Source: Desulfobulbus elongatus DSM 2908 (GTDB taxonomy: Bacteria > Desulfobacterota > Desulfobulbia > Desulfobulbales > Desulfobulbaceae). From it: 64,000 nucleotides of DNA. The translations under genes and the position numbers were made by a program. This document shows positions 47,745-58,421 of the stretch, in pieces. Location: positions 149,023 to 213,022 of the forward strand of contig NZ_JHZB01000001.1 in NCBI RefSeq assembly GCF_000621145.1. Direction: 5' to 3'. The notes under the pieces were generated by a model. The model ran no database searches. It saw only the letters and a program-made list of their open reading frames with translations, and was not told the origin of the DNA. Numbering within the stretch: the stretch's first letter is position 1; every line of letters starts with the position of its first letter.

Positions 47745-48580
47745 TTGCGCAGGACGGCGGTGTCTTCGAGGAGGATTTCCAGCTCGGCCAGATCAATCTC
47801 GGTCAGAGCGAGCAGGCTGGCCTCCGGGGTGGCGGGAAGAACGAGGCCGGGGTCTTGTTCCAGGCCGATGCCGAGCTTGCGGCAGGCCAGATTGGCCATG
47901 CGCACCAGCAGGAGCAGGACATTCTTCCCGTCGACCTCCTGGCGGTGGTGGTCGCGGGCCACCTCGCAAAAACAGTCGGGCATGTTCCACTGGCCGAGCA
48001 GCTTGGCGCCTTCCCGGGAGTGCAGCCTGGCCATGGCCTCGAGCAGCAGGGCCTCGGTGATCTTCAGTTTTTTGTTGTTCCGCTTGATCTGCTGGATGAT
48101 CACCAGGATGAGCAGCTTGCCGACATCGTGGAACAGGCCGCCGAAAAAGGCCTGGCTCTGCTCGACGCCGTAGGTGTAGCGCCGGGAAAGCCACGCCGTC
48201 GCGTAGGCGCAGCCCACGGCATGCTGCCACAGTTGTTTCATCAGCAGGTTGATCGACGCGTCCGTGCTGCTGAAATGCGGCCGCGAGGTGGCGAGCAGCA
48301 CGATTTTCTCGATCTCCTGCATGCCCAGCCGCATGACCGCCGCCCGTACCGTGCCGACCTCGGCCAGGCCCCGGTAAAACGGCGAATTGGCGATTTTGAG
48401 CACCTGGCTGGCCAGCGCCTGATCCGCGGTGATGATCTTCTCCACCATCCGGATATTCGGTTCTTTTTTCGCCAGTTCCCGCTGGATGCGGGCTGCGGCG
48501 GTATTGAACACCGGCAGCCTGACCGCGTCGGATTCGATGAAGCGGTTGATGACGTCGATGAGGGAAACGGGGGCGTTCAT
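47741..48580 (-). CDS. HDOD-domain protein
   Basis: A 279-residue HDOD protein with ADQALASQVLKIANSPFYRG, LFHDVGKLLILV and RDHHRQEVDGKN, closely similar throughout to the protein at 30085-30924. Its ATG directly abuts the stop codon of the GspE/PilB-like ATPase gene, so they form an operon. HDOD proteins near type IV pilus ATPases may link signalling to motility; that link is inference. Confidence 0.83.
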   Translation of the reverse strand: MNAPVSLIDVINRFIESDAVRLPVFNTAAARIQRELAKKEPNIRMVEKIITADQALASQVLKIANSPFYRGLAEVGTVRAAVMRLGMQEIEKIVLLATSRPHFSSTDASINLLMKQLWQHAVGCAYATAWLSRRYTYGVEQSQAFFGGLFHDVGKLLILVIIQQIKRNNKKLKITEALLLEAMARLHSREGAKLLGQWNMPDCFCEVARDHHRQEVDGKNVLLLLVRMANLACRKLGIGLEQDPGLVLPATPEASLLALTEIDLAELEILLEDTAVLRN

Positions 48581-50449
48581 TTATTCACCTGCGAGCCGGC
48601 GCAGTTCGGCAAGGGGCCGGGGCGGACTGAAAATGGGCAGGCAGCGGAGGAGTTCGTCGACCGTGGTGATCCCGGCGGCCGCCTTGACCAGGCCGTCCTC
48701 CAGCAGGGTGATCAGGCCGGACTGACCGATGCTGATGGCGCGGATTTCATAGCTGGTCTTCCGGTCGAGAATGGCGGTCCGGACGGATTCGTCGAGCACC
48801 AGCAGCTCGAACACCCCGATGCGGCCGTGGTAGCCGGTTTGCCTGCACTTCGTGCAACCCCGGCCTTTCCTGAAGCGGGCCCCCTGGAGATCGGCCAACG
48901 AGCACCGCAGCCGCTGGAGCTGCACCGGGGTCGGTTTGGCGTCGACGGCGCAGTACGGGCAGACGCGGCGCACCAGCCGCTGCGCCAGCACGCTGACCAC
49001 GGTGGAGGAGACCAGAAAGGGGGCGATATCCATGTTCAGCAGGCGGATCAGGCCGCCGATGCTGTCCTCGGTGTGGAAACTCGACAGCACCTTGTGTCCG
49101 GTCAGGGCCGCCTGCACCGCCACCTCGGCCGAATAGGGGTCGCGGATCTCGCCGATGACGATCACGTCCGGGTCCTGGCGCACGATATGGCGCAGGGTTT
49201 CCTCGAAGGTCAGGTCGATCCGGGGGTCGATCGAGCATTGGGCGACTCCCTCGATCACGTATTCCACCGGCTCCTCGGCGGTGATGATGCTCACCTGCGG
49301 GCTCTTGAGGGCGTGGATGCAACTGTAGATGGTCGAGGTCTTGCCCGAGCCGGTCGGCCCGGTGACCAGCACGACCCCGCTGGATTGATGGACCGCGTCT
49401 TCCAGGAACCGGGCGAGCATGCGGGGCGACAGGCCGATGGAGTGCAGGTCGTAGACGTCCTGCCTGCGGTTGAGCAGCCTGAGCACGATTTTTTCGCCGT
49501 GGATGGTGACGAAAAAGGAGGCGCGCAGGTCCAGTTGGCCCTCGTCGTAATCGAACAGGATGCGCCCCTCCTGATGCCGCCGCCTTTCGGTGATGTCGGC
49601 CTGGCACATGATCTTGAGGCGGCTGGTGAGCGCCGGGACGATCTCCCTGGGGAAGTCCTTGTACTGGTTGAGGACGCCATCCTCGCGGAAACGCACCTGC
49701 AGCCGGTCCTCCATGGGCTCGACGTGGATGTCGCTGGCGCGCTGCCTGATCGCCCCGAGAATGAGGGCGTTGACGATGCCGACCACGGTGGAGGTGTCCA
49801 CTGCCAGGGCCCCGGTCCCTTTCTTGTCGGCCAGCAGTTCCACAGTCTTTCTGATCGAGCGGCTCTGGGCGATGACCGGGACGATGTCGCTGCCGAGAAA
49901 CCGCTTGGCGAACGCAACCGTCTCGTGATCGAGGGGGTCGGCGAACGCGACCCGCAGCGTCCCGTCGTCGCTTTTGATCGGAATGAAGCTGTGGGTCAGC
50001 ATCACCGTCTTGGGGATCTTGCCGGCCAGGGTCCGGTCGACGTTGCTCAGGCCGGGCTCGATGAAGGGGTAGCCCATCTGGATGGAGAGGATCTCGATGA
50101 AGACCTGCTCGTCGATGAAGTTGTGCTTGACCAGGATGCGGCCCAGCTTTTCCCGGGCGCCGCTCTCCCCCTGGATGCGGACGGCCGCCTCCAGGTCCTC
50201 GGGGGAAATGTAGCCCAGTTCGACCAGCAAACCGCCGATGCGCACCGGCGACGAGGTGGCGCGCAGGCAGTCCCGCACGTCCTGGTCGGAGACGAACTTG
50301 AGGTCCTTGAGAATCTTCAGCAGCGGGCTGAAGGTGGTCAGCTTGCCCTGAATTCTGGCGGCATGCTTGATCTGCTCCACCGTGAGCTTGTCCACCTGCA
50401 ACAACAGGCGAATGATGGCGCTGTACTGTTCGCTCGTGCGTTCCTTCAT
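48581..50449 (-). CDS. GspE/PilB-family secretion ATPase
   Basis: A 622-residue ATPase of type II secretion or type IV pilus assembly. Two N-terminal MshEN-like (GspE_N) segments (about 65-110 and 115-215) are followed by the catalytic core with Walker A GPTGSGKTS, the Asp box, Walker B with VIGEIRDPYSAEVA, and a His box (SSFHTED). The zinc-finger CPYC...CTKC, typical of GspE/PilB, is present. No other pilus or secretion gene is nearby, so its system is unknown. The start is uncertain; ATG at 50449 gives the best N-terminus but weak ribosome-binding signal. Confidence 0.87.
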   Translation of the reverse strand: MKERTSEQYSAIIRLLLQVDKLTVEQIKHAARIQGKLTTFSPLLKILKDLKFVSDQDVRDCLRATSSPVRIGGLLVELGYISPEDLEAAVRIQGESGAREKLGRILVKHNFIDEQVFIEILSIQMGYPFIEPGLSNVDRTLAGKIPKTVMLTHSFIPIKSDDGTLRVAFADPLDHETVAFAKRFLGSDIVPVIAQSRSIRKTVELLADKKGTGALAVDTSTVVGIVNALILGAIRQRASDIHVEPMEDRLQVRFREDGVLNQYKDFPREIVPALTSRLKIMCQADITERRRHQEGRILFDYDEGQLDLRASFFVTIHGEKIVLRLLNRRQDVYDLHSIGLSPRMLARFLEDAVHQSSGVVLVTGPTGSGKTSTIYSCIHALKSPQVSIITAEEPVEYVIEGVAQCSIDPRIDLTFEETLRHIVRQDPDVIVIGEIRDPYSAEVAVQAALTGHKVLSSFHTEDSIGGLIRLLNMDIAPFLVSSTVVSVLAQRLVRRVCPYCAVDAKPTPVQLQRLRCSLADLQGARFRKGRGCTKCRQTGYHGRIGVFELLVLDESVRTAILDRKTSYEIRAISIGQSGLITLLEDGLVKAAAGITTVDELLRCLPIFSPPRPLAELRRLAGE

Positions 50450-50586
50450 GACCGCGTAGCCCGTCCGGGAAGGGGGAAAAACCGTGAATGACAACAAATC
50501 CGGACGATTGTACTCAAGACAGAGGGGTTCTGTCCATACGTGAAACCATGCGGTTCACTTTTTTGTGCGGATGGGCGTTCGGGGTT

Positions 50587-51993
<1,407 letters not shown>

Positions 51994-52254
51994 CCTCGCG
52001 CCCTCCTTCGCTCGCATTTGACTCCCGCCTGCATCCCCTGGCACAGGAAAACGGTTCCGCAGCGGAAGGGCAAGTCTTTTCCGCATCTCGCCATCAGAGA
52101 GTGATTTTTCCCGTCTATGGCTCCCGCTCCTCGCGGCAGAAACAGGTTGCCACCGGCCGGGGATGCGGTATAACCGGCAGACAGTCCGGCCTCCCGCCCC
52201 GCCCCGTTCGCGCCGGCCGGAGGCTTTCCCCCGATCACGCCGCCAGGAATCCGC

Positions 52255-52749
52255 ATGTCAGCCACCCCCTCGCCGCAGTCAGTTATGCCCCTCTTTCTCC
52301 ACGGTCTCGATTCCTCCATCCAGGGCACCAAGGCCCGGTGGTTCCGCGCCCATTTTCCCCAGGTCGGCATGCGAAACTACGACGGCGATCTCGACCGGCG
52401 GCTTGCGCAACTGGAGGAGCAGACGGCCGGAACCGGGACGCTGATCCTGGTGGGCTCGAGCTTCGGCGGGCTGATGGCCGCCTGCTTCGCCGCCCGCCAT
52501 CCCGACCGCTGCCGGCGGCTGGTGCTGCTGGCCCCGGCTCTCAATTTCGGCGGCTACCGCCCGCCGCCCGCGCCCTTGACGGTGCCGGCCCTGGTGGTCG
52601 TCGGCACGGGCGATACGGTCTGTCCGCCGGACCTGGTCGTACCGCTGGCGCGGGCCGCCTTCGCCAACCTGGAGGTGCGGATCGAGGACGACGACCACAT
52701 GCTCCACCGCACCTTTCCGCGCCTCGACTGGGCCCGCCTGCTCACCTGA
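52255..52749 (+). CDS. Small alpha/beta hydrolase, YqiA-like
   Basis: A 164-residue esterase-like protein. FLHGLDSS begins the oxyanion region, the nucleophile is Ser69 in GSSFGG, an Asp follows in GTGDTVCP, and His is in DDHMLH. At this size it resembles YqiA-type esterases. AGGA precedes the ATG. The 3' end overlaps the convergent VWA gene by 8 bases. Confidence 0.75.
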   Translation: MSATPSPQSVMPLFLHGLDSSIQGTKARWFRAHFPQVGMRNYDGDLDRRLAQLEEQTAGTGTLILVGSSFGGLMAACFAARHPDRCRRLVLLAPALNFGGYRPPPAPLTVPALVVVGTGDTVCPPDLVVPLARAAFANLEVRIEDDDHMLHRTFPRLDWARLLT

Positions 52750-54481
52750 GCACCGGCTCGGGCCTGGATTCGATCCCCGGTCCATTTGGCTCGTCCTGCT
52801 GCCGCGCCAACAGGCGGCTGGCCGCCACCAGCCGGTACAGTTCGGCCCGCTGCCCCTCGGCGTCGAATCCCCGGCCCGAGCGGGCCAGATCCAGACACTG
52901 TTCCCAGGTGAAGGTGCCGAGGTGTTCGGAACGGGTGAGCAGCATGCCGTAGCCCGCCACGGCGGCGGCAAAGCGGAAGTCGGCGCTGGTATGGGGGCCG
53001 GCGGTTTCGCGCACCGGCAGGCTCATCTGCCGGGCCGCCTCGCTGTCCCGCGGTTTGTAGCGCAGCTTGACGGTCAGCAACTCCCGGCCTTCGTTCGCCG
53101 GCACCGGTGGCGCGGGCCGGTACTTGAGGGGATCGAGTTGGGGAACGGCAGCGTGCCCGGCCGGAATCAGCTCGTAGAGGGCGGTCACCCGGTGGCCGAC
53201 GCCGATCTCGCCGGCATCCGCACGGTCGTCACGGAAATCCTCGTCCGCCAGGGCCCGGTTTTCGTAGCCGATCAGCCGGTAGGCCCCCACCTTCGCCGGA
53301 TTGAACTCCACCTGGATCTTGACGTCGCCCGCCAGGGTGAACAGGGTGCCGCTCAGCTCCCTGACCAGCACCTTCTCGGCCTCGAGCAGGCTGTCGATGT
53401 AGGCATAGTTGCCGTTGCCCTTGTCGGCGAGGATTTCCATGGTATCATCGCGATAGTTGCCCATGCCGAAGCCGAGCACGGTGAGGTGGATACCCGACTT
53501 GCGTTCGGTCTCGATCAGCCGCTGCAATTCGTCGCGGCTGGTGACGCCGACGTTGAAATCGCCGTCCGAGGCCAGGACGACGCGGTTGTTGCCGTCGCGC
53601 AGGAAGGATTGCCGGGCCAGTTGATAGGCGGCGCGGATGCCGCCGGAGGCATGGGTGGAGCCGCCGGCGTGCAGTCCCTCGATGGCGGCCAGGATTTCTT
53701 GCTGCCGGTCGCCGGGGGTGGGCGGCAGCACCACGCGGTCGGCGCCGGCATAGACGACCACGGCCACCCGGTCGCGCGCGCCCAGCTGCCGGACCAGCAG
53801 CGGCAGAGCCTGCTTGAGCAGGGGCAGCTTGTTCGCGTCCTGCATCGAGCCGGAGACATCGATCAGCAGGACCAGGTTCGAGGGCGGCAACTGCTCCCTG
53901 GCTATATTCCTGGCCTTGAGCCCGATGCGCACCAGTTGGTAGTCGCGGTGGAAGGGACTGGAGCCGACCTCGGCGCTGAGGGAGAGGGGATCGCGGCCCT
54001 CGGGTTCGGGATCGTCGTAGGCAAAGGCGTTGACCATCTCCTCGATCCGGACCGCGCCCACGGGCGGCAGGACGCCGCTGTTGACGAAACGGCGGACATT
54101 GGCGTAACTGGCGGTATCGACATCGATGCTGAAGGTGGAGAGCGGATCAAGACCGGCGTTGACAAAGCCGTTTTCCCGGACCGCGTTGTAGGATTCGCGG
54201 TTCCAGGCCGGCTGCGGCGGGCCGGCCGGCACGAACTGCCGGCTGAATTCTGCGGTCGCTTTCAGGGGAACGGCGGCGGTTGCCACTTTTCCGGTGGCAG
54301 TGGCCGGTTGCCGGGGCTTCCGGTTGCGCTCTGCCTCGACCGATGGCGCGGCCTCGGCCAAGATGGCCGGTTCGGTGCCGCGGTCGTCGATTTTTGCTTT
54401 GTTCGGCTCCGAGGCAGGCGTGGAACAGCCGGCCAGGAACAGGAAAGACAACAGGGTAATCAGTATGCGTGGTTGCATCAC
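52742..54481 (-). CDS. VWA-domain lipoprotein (YfbK-like)
   Basis: A 579-residue lipoprotein with lipobox LAGC ending at Cys19, a YfbK-type N-terminal domain (TFSIDVDTASYANVRRF near 117-133), a von Willebrand A domain at about 204-375 with an intact MIDAS (Asp209, Ser211, Ser213 in DVSGSM), and a C-terminal DUF3520-like region. It should be anchored in the envelope and bind a partner through a metal ion. It is divergent from a sigma/anti-sigma pair, a common context for this family. Confidence 0.87.
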   Translation of the reverse strand: MMQPRILITLLSFLFLAGCSTPASEPNKAKIDDRGTEPAILAEAAPSVEAERNRKPRQPATATGKVATAAVPLKATAEFSRQFVPAGPPQPAWNRESYNAVRENGFVNAGLDPLSTFSIDVDTASYANVRRFVNSGVLPPVGAVRIEEMVNAFAYDDPEPEGRDPLSLSAEVGSSPFHRDYQLVRIGLKARNIAREQLPPSNLVLLIDVSGSMQDANKLPLLKQALPLLVRQLGARDRVAVVVYAGADRVVLPPTPGDRQQEILAAIEGLHAGGSTHASGGIRAAYQLARQSFLRDGNNRVVLASDGDFNVGVTSRDELQRLIETERKSGIHLTVLGFGMGNYRDDTMEILADKGNGNYAYIDSLLEAEKVLVRELSGTLFTLAGDVKIQVEFNPAKVGAYRLIGYENRALADEDFRDDRADAGEIGVGHRVTALYELIPAGHAAVPQLDPLKYRPAPPVPANEGRELLTVKLRYKPRDSEAARQMSLPVRETAGPHTSADFRFAAAVAGYGMLLTRSEHLGTFTWEQCLDLARSGRGFDAEGQRAELYRLVAASRLLARQQDEPNGPGIESRPEPVLR

Positions 54482-54630
54482 GGGCTCCTTTGTACAGTGC
54501 AGGTTATGAGATTACGGTCGGCCGGGCATGGCCGCCGCTGTTATCCGGTTGGACGGCACCGCGCCGGAGATGTGTCGCGGCCTCCTGAAAAAAATATCCG
54601 GGGCGTTTTGCCACCGCCCCGCAGAACACG

Positions 54631-55452
54631 ATGGCCGCGATGAATCCCTGGCAGCAACGGGCCCTGGCGCACTGGCAGCTCATCAACCGGCTGGCCGCGC
54701 GCCGCTTTCCGCACGGGACCCTGGCGGAAGAGGCGGCGCTGTTCGTCATGAACGGCCTGGCCCGCGACGACTGGCGCCGGCTCCGCGCCTTCGGCGGCCG
54801 CGCCCAACTGACCACCTACATTGTCGCCCTCAGCCTGCGCCTGCTGGAGGATTTCGCCCGCAGCCGCTTCGGCCGCACCAGGCCGCCGGCCTGGATTCGC
54901 CGCCTGGGCGGCATCTGGCTGACCCTGTTCCGCCTGCTCTGTTTGGAACGCCTCTCTCCCGGCGAGGCCGTGGCCGTGGTCGATACTGGCCTGCCCGGCC
55001 AGGCGCGGGCTGCGGAAAACGCCGCTTACCGCATCCTCGGGGAAATCCCCGATTGCGGCGCCCATGCGGACGAATCGGTCGAATTCGACGAGACCACCGC
55101 CCCGGCCGAGGCGGAGGGCGATTGTTCGGCCCAGGAATCCCGTCTGGAACAGGGGGAGCGGGATCGCCTGTTCACCGTGCTGGGCCGGCTGCTCTTTGAC
55201 GGCGATGACGTCGGCGAAATCGAGCCCCACTTCCTCGAACGGATGGCGGCAATCACGGTGCAGCTGGAGCCCAGGGAACGGCTCCTGCTCAAACTCTGCT
55301 ACCGGGACGGGGTGGCGGTGGCGGAAGCCGGGCGGCTGCTCGGCTGGAATCGGCACCAGGTGCACGGCCGGCTGCGGCTGCTGCTGACACGCCTGCGCCA
55401 GGAGTTCGCCGCGGCCGGGCTGGAGGAAGAACTGCGGCTCTTGCTGTCATGA
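54631..55452 (+). CDS. Sigma-factor-like protein
   Basis: A 273-residue protein with a sigma region 2-like N-terminus (LAEEAALFVMNGLARDDWRRLRAFGGRAQLTTY and following DFARSR), a variable middle with an acidic linker, and a region 4-like C-terminus (EPRERLLLKLCYRDGVAVAEAGRLLGWNRHQVHGRLRLLL). It is longer than most ECF sigma factors because of the middle segment. The next gene is a zinc-finger membrane protein typical of anti-sigma factors. The ribosome-binding site is not obvious. Confidence 0.7.
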   Translation: MAAMNPWQQRALAHWQLINRLAARRFPHGTLAEEAALFVMNGLARDDWRRLRAFGGRAQLTTYIVALSLRLLEDFARSRFGRTRPPAWIRRLGGIWLTLFRLLCLERLSPGEAVAVVDTGLPGQARAAENAAYRILGEIPDCGAHADESVEFDETTAPAEAEGDCSAQESRLEQGERDRLFTVLGRLLFDGDDVGEIEPHFLERMAAITVQLEPRERLLLKLCYRDGVAVAEAGRLLGWNRHQVHGRLRLLLTRLRQEFAAAGLEEELRLLLS

Positions 55453-55498
55453 CCGGCGACACAATGGGCTTTGCGAACCGTCCAATCCATCAGGCACC

Positions 55499-56581
55499 AT
55501 GAATATGACCGAGCATGCGGATAAAAAAGAGGCGGACAGACGGTTGGCTTTGCTGGCCCTGGCCGGCGGGCAACCCGAGTCCCCCGGTCTCTGTCCGGAG
55601 GCGGAAGAACTGGCCGCCCTGGTCGAGGGCCGGCTGGCAACAGAGGAGGCCGACGCCTGCCTGGCGCACATCGCGGCTTGCGAGGCCTGTTATGCCCTCT
55701 GGCTGCGGCTGGATGAGGAATGGCGGCACGAGCGCCGGGAAGCGAAACAAAAGACCGGCCTGTTGCGCCTGGTCGGGCGGCCGAAGGTGCTGACCACCGT
55801 CGGCTCGCTGCTGGCGGCTGCGGCCAGCATCGCGGTCCTGCTCACCCTGACCACCCGGATCGACCGCGCCCGGCTGCCCCATCCGGGGGGAAACGTGATA
55901 TTGGAACAGGCTGCTCCGGCCCCGGTCGAAGAAGCCATGCCACCCCTTGCCGGACAGCAGGAAAAAGCGGCCCCACCGTCGGGGCAGGATCGCCTGACCG
56001 GCTCGGCGGCACAGCCCAGCCGCTCGGCCGGGCCAGCGAACGGTGCCGGAAAGCGGAAAACCATGACCGAACCCGGCCGGATCGCAGCCGGGGCGCGGGA
56101 GGAAAGGGAACCGGCATCGCCGGCCTCCATGGCCGCCAGGGAACGGCAGGTGGAGGGAAGGGCGGGACGTGCTGCGCAGGCCGAGATGGAGAAAACGAGG
56201 CGGGCGGCCAGCGAAGTACAGGACACGACGGAGAAAAGAGGGGGACAGCAGGATGCGGCCGCGTCGTCCGCGGCTCCGCCGGCGCCAGCGCGGGAGGGTG
56301 CGTCCGCGCCGCCACCAATAGGGAAACAGGCGCCCGCCGATGCGGCGGCCTGGTACGATAATATCCGCCGGGGGTGCCAGGGCGAGCCGGGCGCCGACCT
56401 GTTCGCCGCCCTCGCCGCCCAGGGCCGTCAACTGCTGCGGGAGCCGGCGGCGCTATCCGGTCGGGACCGGCAGCGGATCGAACGCATCGTCGCCGAACTC
56501 GGCAGGGAGCAGCCTGTTGCCGGGCGGTGTGCCGCCCTGCTGGAACTGCTGGAGCCGACCGATCGGCAGCCGCAGCCGTAA
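55499..56581 (+). CDS. Membrane anti-sigma factor-like protein
   Basis: A 360-residue protein. The N-terminus has an anti-sigma zinc motif HIAACEAC (His57, Cys61, Cys64), then a transmembrane segment at about 98-117, then a long Ala/Pro/Glu/Arg-rich low-complexity region and a short folded C-terminus from about residue 285 (WYDNIRRGCQGEP...). This is the expected layout for a protein that holds the upstream sigma factor at the membrane. It follows that gene by 46 bases. Confidence 0.72.
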   Translation: MNMTEHADKKEADRRLALLALAGGQPESPGLCPEAEELAALVEGRLATEEADACLAHIAACEACYALWLRLDEEWRHERREAKQKTGLLRLVGRPKVLTTVGSLLAAAASIAVLLTLTTRIDRARLPHPGGNVILEQAAPAPVEEAMPPLAGQQEKAAPPSGQDRLTGSAAQPSRSAGPANGAGKRKTMTEPGRIAAGAREEREPASPASMAARERQVEGRAGRAAQAEMEKTRRAASEVQDTTEKRGGQQDAAASSAAPPAPAREGASAPPPIGKQAPADAAAWYDNIRRGCQGEPGADLFAALAAQGRQLLREPAALSGRDRQRIERIVAELGREQPVAGRCAALLELLEPTDRQPQP

Positions 56582-56595
56582 CCGGTTGAGATCGC

Positions 56596-56913
56596 TCAGA
56601 TCGGCGGGGCGATAGTCACCACGATGCGCATGTCGGTGGTCGCCCTGACCCCGTGCGGTTCACGGATGTCGGCGATGAGCATGTCGCCGGTTCTGGCCGG
56701 CATGGTGGCCTCGTTGTCGGCGAGAAAGAGCCCCTCGCCCTCGATGACCAGAATGGACAGCTGGCCGTCGAGATCATGGGAATGGATGGGAAACAGGGCC
56801 CCGGCCTTGAGGTTGAAGTTGAGGATCTTGAAGTGCTCGGAGTCGTGCAGGACGATCGCCTTCATGCCCAGAGGATTGAATTCCCTGGTCGTGGCCAGTT
56901 CGATGCGTTTCAT
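56596..56913 (-). CDS. Cupin-domain protein
   Basis: A 105-residue single-domain cupin. Motif 1 has His44 and His46 (FPIHSHDLDG) with Gln51 where metal cupins often have Glu; motif 2 has PHGV. Metal binding is plausible but the substrate is unknown. GGGGAGG is 6 bases upstream of the ATG. Confidence 0.8.
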   Translation of the reverse strand: MKRIELATTREFNPLGMKAIVLHDSEHFKILNFNLKAGALFPIHSHDLDGQLSILVIEGEGLFLADNEATMPARTGDMLIADIREPHGVRATTDMRIVVTIAPPI

Positions 56914-57014
56914 GGGTTCCTCCCCGATGGTCGTAACAGAGCGCGGTCCAGACCTGTAAGGGACTGTATGCACGGGCCGCCGGCGCGGCAAGACGCGGCC
57001 GGATGGCCGCGCGC

Positions 57015-58421
57015 TCAATTTCCGGATTCTTCCGCCCGGAACCGGTGGAGGACGATGCCGTATTTGTTGATCTTGTCGTACAGGCTCTTGCGGGAGATGC
57101 CCATCATCCGGTGCGCCGCGCTCACCTGACCGCCGACCCGCCTCAGCACCTGCTCCAGGTAGAGTTGCTCCTGCTGCTCCATGTATTCCTTCCAGGGCAG
57201 CTCCGGCATATCCGCCGACCCGGCCGTTGCCGCCACGGGACCGGCCGCCTCCGGCTCGCGGCCGCCGAGCACACAGTAGCGGCGGACGAAGTTGCGCAGT
57301 TCGCGGACGTTGCCCGGCCAGTCCTGCTGCATCAGCTCCCGGATCAATTCCGGGGAACAGGGCCGGACCTCGCCGTGCTGGCCGTCGCAGTATTCGGTCC
57401 GGAAGGCATTGACCAGGAGCGGAATGTCCTCCCTGCGCTCCCGCAGCGGCGGCAGGTGCACCGGCAGGACGTTGAGCCGGAAGTACAGGTCCTGGCGGAA
57501 GGTTCCCCGCTCGATCTCGGCCCGCAGGTCGCGGTTGGTTGCGGCGATGATCCGCGCCTTGAGGGGGATGGCCGCATTGCCGCCCAGCCGGGTGAAGGAG
57601 CGGTCTTCCAGGACCCGCAGCAGCCTGGCCTGCAACGGCGTCGGCATCGAGCAGATCTCGTCGAGAAACAGGGTGCCCTCGCCGGCGTATTCGAACTTGC
57701 CCAGCTTGCGCTGGACCGCCCCGGTGAAGGCCCCCTTTTCATGGCCGAAGAGTTCGGATTCGATCATCTCCGCCGGCAGGGCGCCCATGTTGACCGCCAC
57801 GTAGGGCGCGGTTTCCGGCCGGCCGATGGCGTGCAGGGCCCGGGCCGCCAGCTCCTTGCCGGTGCCGGTCTCGCCGACGATCAGCACCGGGTCGGTTTCG
57901 TGGGCAATGGTCTCGATGAGGGTATAGAGGCCGAGCATGCTCGGATGGCTGCCGATCAGGCCGTAAAAGCGGGAGCGCCCTTCGCGGGTGGCGGTGAGTT
58001 GCTGCTCCAGGCGGCGGTTTTCCAGCACCAGCCGCCGCCGCTCGATGGCCCGCGCCAGGGTGGCGAGGATGATGTCCTCGTCCACCGGTTTCTGCAGAAA
58101 ATGGTAAGCCCCTTTCTTGACCGCCTCCACCGCCAGGCTGATGTCGCCGTGGCCGGTGATGAGGATTACCGGCAGATCGGGGTCCTTGGCCAGCATCCGC
58201 TCCAAAAGGACCATGCCGTCCATCTCCGGCATGCGGATGTCGGCCAGGACCGCGGCAAAGGCGCGGCTCTCGATGCGGGCCAGGGCGTCGAGCGGGTTGC
58301 CGAAGGTGTGCACCGCATAGCCGTTGAGCGTCAGGGTCTGCTTGATCGCCGCCAGCAGGTAGAGGTCATCGTCGACAACCAGGATGTCCGGGGCGGGCGC
58401 GCCGGTTCTCCGATGTTTCAT
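57015..58421 (-). CDS. NtrC-family response regulator
   Basis: A 468-residue regulator: receiver domain (Asp17/18, phosphoacceptor Asp61, Lys111), AAA+ sigma54-interaction domain (GETGTGKE; GAFTGA) and a Fis-type helix-turn-helix at the C-terminus (GGQVSAAHRMMGISRKSLYDKI). It resembles DctD, which responds to C4-dicarboxylates. The kinase gene lies upstream with a 4-base overlap, so the two are a matched pair. Targets are unknown. Confidence 0.9.
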   Translation of the reverse strand: MKHRRTGAPAPDILVVDDDLYLLAAIKQTLTLNGYAVHTFGNPLDALARIESRAFAAVLADIRMPEMDGMVLLERMLAKDPDLPVILITGHGDISLAVEAVKKGAYHFLQKPVDEDIILATLARAIERRRLVLENRRLEQQLTATREGRSRFYGLIGSHPSMLGLYTLIETIAHETDPVLIVGETGTGKELAARALHAIGRPETAPYVAVNMGALPAEMIESELFGHEKGAFTGAVQRKLGKFEYAGEGTLFLDEICSMPTPLQARLLRVLEDRSFTRLGGNAAIPLKARIIAATNRDLRAEIERGTFRQDLYFRLNVLPVHLPPLRERREDIPLLVNAFRTEYCDGQHGEVRPCSPELIRELMQQDWPGNVRELRNFVRRYCVLGGREPEAAGPVAATAGSADMPELPWKEYMEQQEQLYLEQVLRRVGGQVSAAHRMMGISRKSLYDKINKYGIVLHRFRAEESGN

